Positions 1 through 9,978 of a stretch of DNA of 19,838 nucleotides are shown here, piece after piece; the first letter of the stretch is position 1, and each line of letters begins with the position of its first letter. Under the pieces are notes generated by a model. It did not search any database. It was not told the origin of the DNA and saw only the letters and a list, made by a program, of their open reading frames with translations. Source of the stretch: Emmonsiellopsis sp. PD_33 (lineage: Eukaryota > Ascomycota > Eurotiomycetes > Onygenales > Ajellomycetaceae); assembly GCA_032988165.1 (NCBI GenBank), contig JANTQF010000501.1, positions 1 to 19,838 of the forward strand, in the 5' to 3' direction. A program made the translations under genes and the position numbers.

Positions 1-545
1 CCTTTAATCTTCTCCAGCTCCCCCTTCGCCTCCATCGCCACTTCACTCCCTACCACCGTCAACCGCGGCACGATCCCAAACCGCTCTGCACTCTCACTCA
101 ACTTTGGCAACACCAACACGGCCAATAACATCGTACTAATGTTATTAACCGTCAAGGACGTCTCCATCCCCTCCGCCCTTGAAAACTTGGCCAATGCCAG
201 GCTCGCATTCTCAATTATCCCATCAACCCGATCCAAGCCCTTGACCCTCTCCGCGAATGCCTTCACTGAATCATACGACGCGAGATCCAGATGCCATACC
301 TCCGCAATACCCTTGCAGCCCGTTTCGGCTTCGATGGTGGCCTTTGCCGCTTCGCCTTTGGCTAGGGAGCGCACGCCGAGGATGACACGTTTGCAGGAGA
401 GGTTGACAAGGTGTTTTGCGGCCTGGTAGCCGAGGCCGGTGTTGGCGCCTGTGATTATGTATGTGGTGTCTTTGCAAGACGAGGGGGTGGGAATGAGTGG
501 GAGATGCTGACGTTGGTCTTTGACAAAGGTTAGGAAGTCGGACAT
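1..545 (-). CDS. Short-chain dehydrogenase/reductase, 5' part (truncated by window edge)
   Basis: Reading down from an ATG at 545-543, the frame is open to the window edge (about 181 residues, no intron needed). The protein has a Rossmann-type cofactor motif TGANTGLG at residues 32-39, where classical SDRs bind NAD(P)H, then a helix and a strand ending in VILGVRS, and an acidic WHLDLAS strand end. The usual NNAG motif appears as ENAS around residue 120, with Ser in place of Gly. A serine-bearing strand (LTVVGSE) lies near residue 165, where the catalytic Ser is expected. The YxxxK motif would lie beyond the window edge. The family reduces or oxidises carbonyls and alcohols; the retinol-dehydrogenase-like group is the nearest match by pattern. 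The substrate cannot be told. A minus-strand TATA box lies about 195 bp upstream of the start. Confidence 0.88.
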   Translation of the reverse strand, partial: MSDFLTFVKDQRQHLPLIPTPSSCKDTTYIITGANTGLGYQAAKHLVNLSCKRVILGVRSLAKGEAAKATIEAETGCKGIAEVWHLDLASYDSVKAFAERVKGLDRVDGIIENASLALAKFSRAEGMETSLTVNNISTMLLAVLVLPKLSESAERFGIVPRLTVVGSEVAMEAKGELEKIK

Positions 546-739
546 TGTTAAGGCCGGTGCGATGGATAGGGGGCGTGGGCGTGGGTGCGGATGCAGATTG
601 TTCTATGCCTGTCTTGCCGGTAGTGGATGTTGAAGCAAATGGGCCCTGGAACGCGAGTAGTATATATGCAAGTAGAAGACAATGTGGTTGTGATATTTAC
701 TCATTCCAACCACCCTAGAGCAAAGGGGGTTTGATGCAC

Positions 740-747
740 TTTATATA
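740..747 (-). promoter_or_regulatory. Candidate TATA box of the SDR gene
   Basis: The minus strand reads TATATAAA here, about 195 bp upstream of the SDR ATG at 545. A TATA box this far away would imply a 5' leader of roughly 160 bases, which is ordinary for filamentous fungi. The assignment is by sequence only. Confidence 0.45.
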
Positions 748-1940
748 CTCGCACCCCCTCTACCTCATTTCCCGCCTCCTACCAAAGAGGTAGCAGAGCA
801 AAACCACATCGGCGTTTGCATCCCTCCTCGTGCCCTTCTAACCCCGCCCGCCTCCTCAAAGCGTCATGCATCGCTAGGTATAGACCGCAGTTTGCTCACG
901 AGGCGGTTAATTAGATACTAGGCAGGGAGGGGTTCACAGTCTGCAACAAAACATCATAGACCCAGACATATTGTTTTCCGTTTCTGGAAAAGCGCCTATT
1001 TGGGGCCAGAGCATACATAGTACCATACTACTACTGGTGCCTTCGCTTTTATTCCACCTCCAACTCCCCCAGTAGTGACCTGCCTCTATTGCCATTCGTC
1101 GTATTATGTGAGAATCCAACTAGACCAAAAAGGATCAATTCTTAGAGGCCAGCCGGATCTAAAAGTATGTTTTATATTAACTTATAGTAGCCGATGGAGC
1201 TATTAATACGAAGTTTGCAGCCCTTTTAATCTGCGTGAGTTGTCATAATTGTTTTCCATTTCTAGCTAAGGTGCCCATCTAAGGTCGGATCATAGCTGGG
1301 ATGGTTTTTAACTCCGAGCCCTCTCCCTCTAATCTTATCTTACTCGTACATACTATGGAGATAAACCATCCCGTTCCTCCGCAAATGATTTGTACTCTCC
1401 AAGGTGTGGTTGTGATTATTTAAAGTTTAGAGTTAGAGTTCGGGATGTCTTTCTTGGCAGGCCCCACCCAGATTGTTTTCCGTTTTGGGGATGGTTCAAG
1501 ATTACCTAATTTATTACTAATTAACTCGTTCTTGGCAGAAAGCGCCCGCCGTAGGCTTGGCATCAGCCGCATCTATGATCTCACCACCACACAACATCAA
1601 CCAACGATGTTTGCTCATCAATGACTCCCGAATGCTCACCATCCAATTGCATCGACTAATTAGGACACTGGGACAGTCAGAAAAGACGATCTGTGCAACT
1701 CAACTGGTCTATCAATCTTCCTTGGAGACCGGTTCGTTAATCCTTCAGCCGTGGCGTTTGATCACACGCAAGTTCAGCAAACCGCGCCCACAGAGGACGG
1801 TGTCTCCGGACGAAAAGAAGTGACGCTGCCATCAGAAAGCAGCCCTCTGTGCATAATGCATCCATCGTACTCTTGCATCGCATCTGGCGATCTGGTCAGA
1901 CAGGTTTCAGCCCTGCCAGCGAGACAATGGTCCGGGATTC

Positions 1941-2036
1941 TAACTGGCCCCCAATGAGGCTGATGCTCCGCCATCTCAGCCGCCTTATTGTTTCTGGCCC
2001 CCCTGATCTACGGGAGGTATATGAGGGGGCCAGTTA
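1941..2036. mobile_element. Possible MITE-like element with 12-bp ends including TA
   Basis: The first 12 bases, TAACTGGCCCCC (1941-1952), are the exact reverse complement of the last 12, GGGGGCCAGTTA (2025-2036). If the outer TA on each side is a target duplication, the element would be 92 bp with 10-bp terminal inverted repeats, a geometry seen in Tc1/mariner-type miniature elements. A further CTGGCCCCC copy lies inside at 1994-2002. The inverted repeat is seen directly; mobility is inferred from it alone. Confidence 0.35.
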
Positions 2037-2152
2037 AACAGCGTCAATATCAAAGATATCTTCCTAGTTGCACAGGGCAGGCAGCCTGAGCAAAGCCTCA
2101 CAATGCCCTAAAAATGAATATTTTGTGAGACCACCATGTGGTTTGCGGGGGA

Positions 2153-2160
2153 TATAAAAG
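2153..2160 (+). promoter_or_regulatory. TATA box of the DUF2235 gene
   Basis: TATAAAAG lies 100 bp upstream of the ATG at 2261, a typical fungal spacing for a leader of about 70 bases. A GCGGGG hexamer directly upstream (2145-2150) fits the CreA consensus SYGGRG, so carbon-catabolite control is possible but unproven. Confidence 0.6.
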
Positions 2161-2260
2161 CCCCTACCCTGATTGCATTCTGACTGCCTGATCTACGTTA
2201 CTTTGCTGCGTGCAGGCAGGACAGAATCGATTTTAGAATATATAACTTACCATATTAGCT

Positions 2261-3762
2261 ATGACCCAACCCTCCCGCAAGCCTAGGCGCCTTGTGCTCT
2301 GCTTTGACGGCACTGGGAATGTTTTTACAGGAGATGAGAGCGATACCAATGTCGTGAAGATTTATGATATGCTAGATCGTCATAGTGGGGACCAGTTTCA
2401 GTATTATCAGCGTAAGTTCTGATATGAGAGCTATATGAACAAGATGCTGATACCAAATTCTCTCTCCCCTGAAGCGGGCATCGGAACATTCCATACCGGC
2501 CCAAAAGATCTGGGGCCATGGGGACACTTCAAAGAGAAGCTCACTCTGATGCTCGACCAGGCTCTCGGGACCACTTTCGAATATCACGTCAGCGCAGGTT
2601 ATAAATTTCTAATGCGATATTATGCGCCTGGAGACGCAATCTACCTATTTGGTTTCTCAAGAGGAGCTTATACGGCGCGCTTCCTCGCTGCTATGATTAC
2701 CGAAGTTGGCCTACTTTCCCAGGGAAATGAGGAAATGGTTCGCTTTGCATTTTCATCCTTTGCCAAAGTTCAGAATTCCCTTGGTAAGGTGGAAAAGTCG
2801 GCAAAGAACACTGAGGATGCTAGGTACTTGAAAAAGTTTAAAGACGCGTTTTGTCGTCCGGGAGTTTCGGTGTATTTTCTAGGCTTGTTTGATTGTGTGA
2901 ACAGTGTTAGTAAGTTTGAGATACCATTTAGAAGGACCTCATATCGGTATATTGCAGTGGTAAGTGCATATACTTGTCCGCATATCATCTAGCAATGTAA
3001 CTAAGATTTACCACCCACAGGCACCAGCAAAGCACATCCGACACGCAGTCTCTATACATGAACGAAGACTTAAATTCAGGCCCGCACTTTGCATGTTTGA
3101 ACACGAACGCAGCACAGGAGCTGATGTCCAAGAGGCGTGGTTTGCAGGCAACCATGGCGACATTGGCGGGGGGTTCACCTACGAAGGCACGAGCAAGCAC
3201 CTTCTCTCGGACATACCACTTGCATGGATGGTCGATGAAATCATGGCACTGGCCGACCAGCCCTGCGGGCCATTGGCATTCGACAAGTCGAGGCTCACGG
3301 ATTCGCCCGATCTGCAAGCGGGCCGGGAGTGGGCGAACGTAAAACCGCCTAAACTCCTCCCAGCCATCCCGGATCGTGATATCGTGCCCGCCATGGGCAT
3401 TAGATTACACGACTATCTCGCGCTCAACCGTGGAGCATCTTTCTTCAAAACGGCCCTGTGGTGGATCCTTGGTGGGTGTAACTATATAAAAAACACATAC
3501 CATATCTAACTAATCTCTAGAAATCCTCCCCCTGTTCACTCGTCTCGAACTCGAGCACGGGCAATGGGTCCCACGCTACTGGCCACCAAACTTCGGCAAT
3601 ATGCGGGACGTACCGCATGACGCCCAGCTGCACATCTCCGTGAGCCACTTGTTGGCTGCTGGGGTGGTGGAGAAGATGCCAAAATTAGGCGGCGATGATG
3701 CGCCGCTGTTGAAAGACCCTTTTTTGCCTGTGCGGCTTTTATTTAGGGAGCAGACGTCATGA
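2261..3762 (+). CDS. DUF2235 family alpha/beta-hydrolase (Tle1-type phospholipase fold)
   Basis: Four exons are inferred: 2261-2411, 2475-2959, 3021-3471 and 3521-3762, giving 442 residues. The three introns are 63, 61 and 49 bp with GT-AG ends, and the joins restore family-typical strings (YYQPGIGTF across intron 1, WWILEILP across intron 3). Visible motifs are LCFDGTGN (13-20) near the N-terminus, the nucleophile elbow GFSRGAYTAR (110-119, Ser112), and WFAGNHGDIGGG (252-263) with His257 and Asp259 among the conserved polar residues. DUF2235 contains the catalytic domain of bacterial type VI phospholipase effectors (Tle1) and is widespread in fungi, where its substrate is mostly unknown. No signal peptide or membrane helix is seen, so it is probably cytoplasmic. 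The enzyme looks intact, and lipase or esterase activity is inferred from the family. Confidence 0.93.
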
Positions 3763-4734
3763 ACGCGGTACTGGAGCAGTGGAGTTGAGTCATGCATAGA
3801 TTTTTTCGGCATTCCTGCGGGCTTTTCAAACGTTATATTAGATCTGTTTTCCACTATTATTTCCATTTTCTGCTCGTGGGTCTACGTTTATTCTTTCATT
3901 TGGCAGCATTGCCCTTCTATTTGTTGTCAGTACTCTATATTTAATTGCTAATGGTCAAGTTGAATTTTATTGATTAAGCTCTTGACCAGGTCACGTTCGC
4001 TCTCAATAACATTCCCCAACAAAGAAAGAAATTTCACCACACGGATCCAACATCACTAACATATCTCTACCCTGTGTCCAAGGATTGGCCCGAGCAACCG
4101 AATCCGTGGCTAGGCAAGGTTTATGTCTCGTTCTCGCCCCGAAAGGCAACATCCATCACCCTCACAGCTACTCCTCAAGATGGACTCCCGCACGGCAGTT
4201 ACTGGCAACTTATCAGGCCGGTCAAGCATGCACGGGTGTGGTGTTTACCGTATATCGCTTGGAATATTCCATTTTCGTGGAGCTATCTCCGCTTGATGGG
4301 CCGGAGCGCATCCGGGCCGGTGGACATCATTGCAGCTGGATCTTGGGGGCACAGAAGCTTGGCATCTCGGCACCGCCCCGAGTCGGGCCGACCCCCGGTG
4401 CAGTTGATTAGGAATGGGAATAATTGGTCCGTTAACATCCGCGCTATCCCCGAAGATCTGGACCAGAGGATCGAAGCGAGGGGACGATGCGTTTCCGCGT
4501 TTCATACTACTGAAGCTCGCACTTTATCGGACGGGATAACTGCGCATAGAGTGCAAGTGGTCATTACTCCGTACAGAGAAACGAAAACACTAAGGAAAGC
4601 TCTCGTTTCAACCTTAGCACTATGCGGCTATATAAGGGACGAGGATTCACCTTTCGAGTCTCAAATCAGTAAAACGCGCTACACGACGTTCCTAAGCACA
4701 GAGATTGGAAAACGACCGCGAATCGATCCTCAAT
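3763..4734. other. Intergenic region, DUF2235 3' flank and GH43 promoter
   Basis: The first part is AT-rich and is likely the DUF2235 3' untranslated region. From about 4074 the DNA becomes richer in G+C, and one plus-strand frame stays open for about 300 codons into the GH43 gene. That frame lacks an ATG at its head, resembles no family I know, and overlaps the GH43 gene in another phase, so I do not call it. The 3' end of the interval is the promoter of the GH43 gene. Confidence 0.5.
4629..4636 (+). promoter_or_regulatory. TATA box of the GH43 gene
   Basis: TATATAAG lies 99 bp upstream of the first in-frame ATG (4735). The spacing matches that of the DUF2235 promoter and supports 4735 as the start. 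Confidence 0.6.
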
Positions 4735-5688
4735 ATGTTGCCCATGTGGAAACCCCTTATCGGCGGCATACTTGCCGTCACGTCCATGGCGCCAGGCGTC
4801 AATGGTCAATATCCTGGCCCTGGCGTGGTAACGGGAGACATCGGCGTCCACGACCCAACGGTGGTCAAGACACCGAGCGGCGGGTACATCATGGCACACA
4901 CCGGAACCAACGTGGCGCTCAAGACATCTACCGACCGCACTGCGTGGAGCAACGCCGGCGCCGCATTTCCTGACGGTGCGCCATGGACGACGCCCTACAC
5001 GGGAGGCGATACGAACCTCTGGGCACCAGACATTTCCTACCACAATGGACTGTACTACATGTACTACTCCGCCTCGTCGTTTGGGTCCACGACGTCGGCC
5101 ACCTTCCTCGCTACAAGCACCTCGGGCGCGTCTGGGTCGTGGAACCATGTGGGTTTGGTGATCGAGTCGGGCTCCGACGATTGGAACGCCATCGATCCCA
5201 ACCTGATAATCGATGCCGAGGGCAACTGGTGGCTCTCCTTCGGCTCCTTCTGGTCGGGCCTCAAGATGATCTCCCTGGATCCGAACACGGGCTTGCGCAC
5301 CGGCTCGGATCTCATCTCCATCGCAAGCCGCCCGAATGATGGCGGGGCCATCGAAGCACCCTTCATCATTCGCAGCGGCAACTACTACTACCTATGGGCG
5401 TCTTTCGACAAGTGCTGCGAGGGGGCGGCTAGCACGTACCGTATCATGGTCGGTCGGTCCACCAGCGTGACGGGCCCGTATGTCGACCGCGACGGAATTG
5501 ACATGATGTCAGGCGGTGGCACGGAGGTGTTGGCGGGCCACGACTCGATACACGGACCTGGTCACCAAGCCGTCTTTACCGACGAGGATGCCGACGTGCT
5601 CGTATATCATTATTACGCTGACGATGGAGTTTCGCTTTTGGGCATCAACCTCCTCCGCTATGATTCAGAGTGGCCGGTTGCTTATTAA
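4735..5688 (+). CDS. Secreted GH43 endo-1,5-alpha-L-arabinanase-like enzyme
   Basis: A single exon encodes 317 residues; AbnA-type arabinanases are about 320. The frame is open a little further upstream but has no earlier ATG. Residues 1-24 form a signal peptide (hydrophobic IGGILAV core, small residues before QYPGP), so the enzyme is probably secreted. The GH43 catalytic acids are visible: Asp40 in VHDPTVV (base), Asp154 in IDPNLI (pKa modulator) and Glu207 in IEAPF (acid). Blade motifs LWAPDISY, YMYYSAS, LSFGSFWSG and YYYLWASFDKCC are typical of the arabinanase branch of the five-bladed propeller. GPGHQAVF and VYHYYA near the C-terminus carry the conserved histidine region. The enzyme should cut alpha-1,5-linked arabinan in plant pectin. 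No carbohydrate-binding module follows. Exo- versus endo-action cannot be decided here. Confidence 0.92.
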   Translation: MLPMWKPLIGGILAVTSMAPGVNGQYPGPGVVTGDIGVHDPTVVKTPSGGYIMAHTGTNVALKTSTDRTAWSNAGAAFPDGAPWTTPYTGGDTNLWAPDISYHNGLYYMYYSASSFGSTTSATFLATSTSGASGSWNHVGLVIESGSDDWNAIDPNLIIDAEGNWWLSFGSFWSGLKMISLDPNTGLRTGSDLISIASRPNDGGAIEAPFIIRSGNYYYLWASFDKCCEGAASTYRIMVGRSTSVTGPYVDRDGIDMMSGGGTEVLAGHDSIHGPGHQAVFTDEDADVLVYHYYADDGVSLLGINLLRYDSEWPVAY

Positions 5689-6706
5689 ATAAGCCCAGTT
5701 TCGGATTTTGGTTTGAGAATTGGACCCCTTTTTATCGCTTCTCATTTGCATTTTGTCAATTATATACTTTCTCATTCCTTACAAGTTTGTCAGTACAGGC
5801 AATTTTGTCGATTGAGGAATGTCTGGAGGGATTGATCTTCTTTGCGAGGTTTTTTTCAATTCTCCCTTCTCCTCAAAAATCACTCTTTTTCGCCTCCAGG
5901 CGCGATGTATATACGGCCACTTTTGTGCATATATAACAAGTACTCGCTATGCTCAAGTTCCTCTACCACCAACACTCGCAAGTAAATGGCTTTTTTTTAA
6001 AGAGGTCATGTCAACTCACGGTGTATACTGGTATGTTTCGGCCTGCGGGGGGGTTCGTCGTTTTGAGTATCTGATTACCTCTTCTCTGATAGGAAGTATA
6101 CATACACTGAGAGTCTTATTTTCAGAAGTTTTGATACAGATGACAGGAGAAGATACTTTGAATCTTCTTCATGAGAACAAAAGGGGAGAAATAGGGGAGG
6201 AACAGCATGGTGTGTGCCAAGTTAAGTTCGTACAATGAAAATGATAAGAGTCAGGGCCGTTTGAGATCCACTTTCAGCTCCCAAGGCCCTTGAAGGATGG
6301 ATTCTACGTGTTATATCTTTTTTCTCCTTCACATCACCGTACCCCAGACTACATGGCACGAACCGCAAACTTCAGTCAACGGATCACCCCAATGCGAACT
6401 AATCCCGCCCCAGGGAAACTTTCCACCCCTCTATGCGCTTACTCAGATGGCCTGGTTGATCGCTTTACAGGGCGGAAAGCTTCTCAGCCCAGGCGGGAAA
6501 AAGCCATATTCCATCTAAGCGGCATCTTCCTGAAAATGAGGCGGCGGGAGAGGGAGGGGGAGGGCCAGTGGCATGTTGATATTGGCTACCTACAGACTCT
6601 GTATAACTTGGTTGATGAATACATTGGAGAAATATAGATCTATGTGTTTTCCACAGTTGCGAAGAACGAGGCTCACCTCCAGTCAACCAATGTAGCTAAC
6701 TAATCA

Positions 6707-6732
6707 CCTGCATGCAAGGTTGCATGGTCAGG
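6707..6732. repeat. Imperfect palindrome able to form a hairpin
   Basis: CCTG, ATGCAA, a 2-base centre, TTGCAT and CAGG pair as arms with a bulge on each side (one base left, three bases right). It stands between two genes on opposite strands, where it could serve as a 3'-end structure, but no function is shown. Confidence 0.35.
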
Positions 6733-6893
6733 ATTAGGCCAATAAAGAGATAATATCATACACTAGAAAAATGGTTAGTTATAGATTATTAAAAATAGAT
6801 AAAAGATGGTTTTAACAAGATTTAAAACAGATTTAGCTTTGGAATTGGGGGGTACTTTATTTAACATCATCAGTTTATAGGTACGACAGGATA

Positions 6894-6917
6894 AGACGAG
6901 ACGAGACGAGACGAGAC
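6894..6917. repeat. AGACG pentanucleotide microsatellite
   Basis: Nearly five exact copies of AGACG in tandem, inside the purine-rich 3' flank of BemA. Confidence 0.9.
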
Positions 6918-7346
6918 AGACATGCATGGGGTGGGGGGGGAGGAAAAAAGGGAGATTGGAAATGGACTTGACGACGGAGATGAAGGAAGGGGGGGAATAA
7001 GAAGGAGAAGTAACATAACGTAACGCCCAGGTATACCGGATTCGAAATCGAGATCGAGATTGAACTTGGAATCAGAGGAAGAAGAGAAATAAAAAGGGGG
7101 GGAAAGAAGGGGAAGAAAGGTCAGAAAAGAAAAGAGAAAGAAAAGAAGAGCAAAGAAAAGGTCCGCGGGGAATGGGGAATGTCTGTTTAGTTTAGTTTGG
7201 CGAGGGGAAAGAAAGAAGAAAGTAATAGTAGAAGAAGGAAAAATCCCATAAAGCATGAAAAATAACCGTGGACGTAGTGGGAACATAAAGCACATTGAGC
7301 GGGTGTAAGGGGCAGGCAGGGTGACGAGGGAGTAAAGTGGGCAGGG

Positions 7347-7366
7347 TAGGGGGGGGGGTGGGGGGG
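7347..7366. repeat. G-rich homopolymer tract
   Basis: Two runs of G (about 11 and 7) separated by one T on the plus strand. On the BemA transcript this would be a C-rich tract in the distal 3' flank. Such tracts are prone to sequencing and replication slippage. Confidence 0.75.
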
Positions 7367-7541
7367 TTCGTGAATTTGCTTCGATCATGAAGAGGAATGG
7401 AATCGATATCCCTCCGTTAACTATCTAATTCACGTCCATCCATCCGTCGTCCAGTTCCGGGTATTCGTTCGAGTGAGGCATAAGATAACAAAAGAAAATA
7501 TAAAAGAGGGCAACGAGAGTGGGTGATGCGGGGGGGGAGTT

Positions 7542-9626
7542 TTATGCAAGCCCGACGTAAACTTGCAACTTTGCATTCCGCTGCAAAGCGGCGTTCAGAT
7601 CATTATCGCTCATTAGATCAGCAGCACCACCGCTGGGTTCATCCTTGTATTGGAGTACGATATTGTCGCCAAGCTTCAGTCGATCCTTCAGCTTCTCCCT
7701 TAGCTGGTGGAAGTTGATGTCGCTGGGGACGCGGATGGCGATGATGTCGTCTTGGAAGAAGACTTTAATCTTGATGGCGCCGGCGCTGGAGGCGGATGCC
7801 TGCGTTAGCGAGCTTGGCTGTCTGTTCATCATTTGCGCCTGCATGTCGACACGGCCTACGCCCGCACCACCGCCGTTCGACTGCGGCGGGCCTTGTCGTG
7901 GTTGGCGCTGTGAGGGTGGTCCCATGGAGCCAGCCGGGTAGCCGCCGGCATTCATCTGGCCCCTTGATGACGATTGGCGCGATTCCGGTCTCGAGGGATC
8001 CCGGCCGGAAGATTGCTGGGAGCCGCCGGAGAGTCGATAGTCGTCTGAGGTCACGGTGGGGTCGATTTCAAAGTCGCCAGGCCGGGGCGCAAACAGTTGG
8101 CGCACAAGCTGGCAACGCGATATGTGTGGGGGCATCGACAGGAGCTTCTTGATGTATTCGTCCAGGTTCTGCCGCCGTCCGTTTGAGATAGCGTCTGTGA
8201 CGTGCGTGACTGGGCCTGGCATAAATGGCAACGTCCGTGGCTTGCCCTTGTTCCCTGCCTCCTCTTCAAACTGCCTGAGGAGCGCGATCTGGAAGTCGTA
8301 GAAATCGTGATAGTACCTCGACAGCTCCCAATGCCTCCCATCCTCCATCTTGGCTTCAATGATATACCAGTATTTATCCTGATCGAAACAGTACCGGGGA
8401 ATGGACGCGGAAACGGGGGCGAGGAAGGGGTAGTAGCCCTGCTGCTGCGGGCTCTGCTGGCTCTGCTGGGCGGATTGGCGATATTGCTGCTGGTTCTGGG
8501 GGTGGTTGGGGGAGTACATGCCGGAGCTAGGGGTTCGTTGGTGGTACTGTGGTGGAAGAAAAAAAAATAGTCAGCTACATGTGCGACACGCGTCTCCTTG
8601 AACGGCTGTGTTGGCTCACCGGCTCGTTGCCGTTCAGATTCATTCTGTCCATATCAGCGGTTGCGGCCTGGACGCCGCCCTCGAACTTGCCCAGGGTAAT
8701 AGAGCTGTTCTTATACTCGGCGGTCATCTTCTTCCACTCCTCGACGCGTGGGACGCCGGCGCGTTTGACAGCCTCGTGCGGATCTGTAACGGCCTTGCCT
8801 GTAGTCATATCTCTAATCTCGATGAACGAAACGGGAATCAAGCCCGGCCCGCCCAGGCGGCCGATGGGTTTCGCAACGAACCACTCGGGATTGGATTGGG
8901 CGATGACGATGATGGCCTCGCCGGCCTGTGCGTCCAGCTCATCCGGGCGTTCCGCATTGAAGTCGTATTGCACAATGCCATACACCATGGCGCCCGAGCC
9001 CTTCCCAATGGCGGACATCCTGGCGCGAGCAGCCTGTTTTGTAGTGTTTGTGGATTCGGGCATGGCGCTGCTGTGAGTGCTGCGGTCCGAAAAGCCAGAG
9101 TCGTGTGGTTCCTGTTTGTGCTCCTCGGCGATCCCCGCCGACCCACCGCTGTTACGCTCGTTTTTGCCAATAACCTCGAAAAACGAGACGGGGACGAGGC
9201 CGCGCGCGCTGGGGATCAGAGGATTGCAGGCCTCGTACCAGTCGGTGTCGTCTTCGCGGCTTATGACATGGAAGAAATCGCCCTTGCTGAAGGCCAGTTC
9301 CTGGGTGTTGGCGGGCTGGGGGGTGTGGTCATAAAGGGCTTTGATGACCTGTTCAACAGTTGGGCGGCGTGTTGTTAGTTAGTGGCGTTGGGAGTCAAAA
9401 TCCGCGCGCTGCGGCGGCGGGCCAGGGAGAAACAGAGCGACGCAACGCACCTTTTTGGGCGGCAGGATGGCGAGGGCGGACTTGGGGGTGATGGAGATGT
9501 GCTGTGGCTTGGGGTCTTTTTCGCCCTTGAGCGAGCGGCGGATGGCCTGGGGGAGAATAGAGGGAATGGATTAGTTGACTTAATAGACGGAGATTGGAGG
9601 GGCAGAGGTTAAATAGTTACCTTCAT
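7542..9626 (-). CDS. bemA: Bud emergence / cell-polarity scaffold Bem1 (BemA)
   Basis: Four coding exons are inferred on the minus strand: 9626-9621 (only ATG AAG), 9546-9451, 9348-8620 and 8546-7542, giving 611 residues. The introns are 74, 102 and 73 bp, and all joins keep frame. Domains: SH3-1 about 35-96 (VIKALYDHTPQ to LVPVSFFEVIG), SH3-2 about 154-215 (AMVYGIVQYDF to LIPVSFIEI), a Gln-rich linker from about 288, PX about 325-435 (IPRYCFDQDKYWYIIEA, with RTLPFMPGP) and PB1 about 530-611 at the C-terminus. Bem1 proteins gather the Cdc42 exchange factor Cdc24 (via PB1), PAK kinases (via SH3-2) and phosphoinositide membranes (via PX) at growing tips. Size and domain order match filamentous-fungal BemA. 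The N-terminal segment MKAIRRSLKG supports the tiny first exon. Confidence 0.96.
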
Positions 9627-9954
9627 GGCGGCAGACAAGCCAGGATGGAGACGCCTTTGCCGCCCGGGAGAGCTCTAGCTACAACTGCACGTACAGGACC
9701 GGACTGGACAGGCTGCGACGCGGGAGAAGACTGTTTGCGCTGGGGATAGCGAGGAGAGGGGAGCGTAGGACAGACGCGGGCGTGGTGGAGGCGGCGCAAA
9801 GCTGTCGCACGGAGAGCAGTGGGACGAGAGGGAGAGGAAGAGAGGGGATGAGAGGTTGAGGACAGACGAGGGGGTGTGGAATGGGAGAGATAGACGGGGA
9901 GAGACGGACGAGGTTGAGATGAGATGAGGTTGAGATGAAGTCGGAGTTGGCTGC

Positions 9955-9978
9955 AGAGAGAGAGAGAGAGAGAGAGAG
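9955..9978. repeat. (AG)12 microsatellite upstream of BemA
   Basis: Twelve AG copies, about 330 bp upstream of the BemA ATG. On the BemA coding strand this is a CT tract, a common element of fungal promoters and 5' leaders. Confidence 0.95.

Larger units (their letters stand above)
546..2260. other. Gene-poor interval between divergent SDR and DUF2235 genes
   Basis: No reading frame here exceeds about 90 codons or resembles a protein I know. The interval contains the two divergent promoters, a 96-bp terminal-inverted-repeat element (1941-2036), three copies of a 14-bp motif (970, 1248, 1472) and a 10-bp inverted repeat (1298-1307 with 1363-1372). Parts around 1140-1260 and 1410-1530 are AT-rich. 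It may be decayed repeat DNA, but no transposase fragment is recognisable. Confidence 0.6.
5689..7541. other. Gene-poor interval between convergent GH43 and BemA
   Basis: About 1.85 kb with no supportable gene. It includes the 3' flanks of both genes. The AT-rich left half has plus-strand frames of 88, 139 and 115 codons that resemble nothing I know and have no intron or codon pattern in support. From about 6890 to 7380 the plus strand is strongly purine-rich with simple repeats and G-tracts, so the BemA transcript, if it extends here, would be pyrimidine-rich. Confidence 0.55.

Noticed and set aside
4705..4734. Longer GH43 start giving ten extra residues
   Set aside because: The first codon there is TTG. 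The first ATG is 4735, which also begins a good signal peptide.
4074..4973. 299-codon plus-strand frame upstream of and into the GH43 gene
   Set aside because: It begins with GTG rather than ATG, resembles no protein I know, and its last third is only the GH43 gene read in another phase.
5819..6637. Plus-strand frames of 139 and 115 codons
   Set aside because: No family resemblance and no supporting splice or promoter structure; composition is that of AT-rich intergenic DNA.
6870..7388. 172-codon minus-strand frame rich in Pro, Ser, Leu and Phe
   Set aside because: It is a by-product of the purine-rich plus strand in the BemA 3' flank.
8608..9378. 256-codon plus-strand frame across the BemA SH3 exon
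   Set aside because: Antisense shadow. The minus strand encodes clear SH3 domains with matching splice sites.
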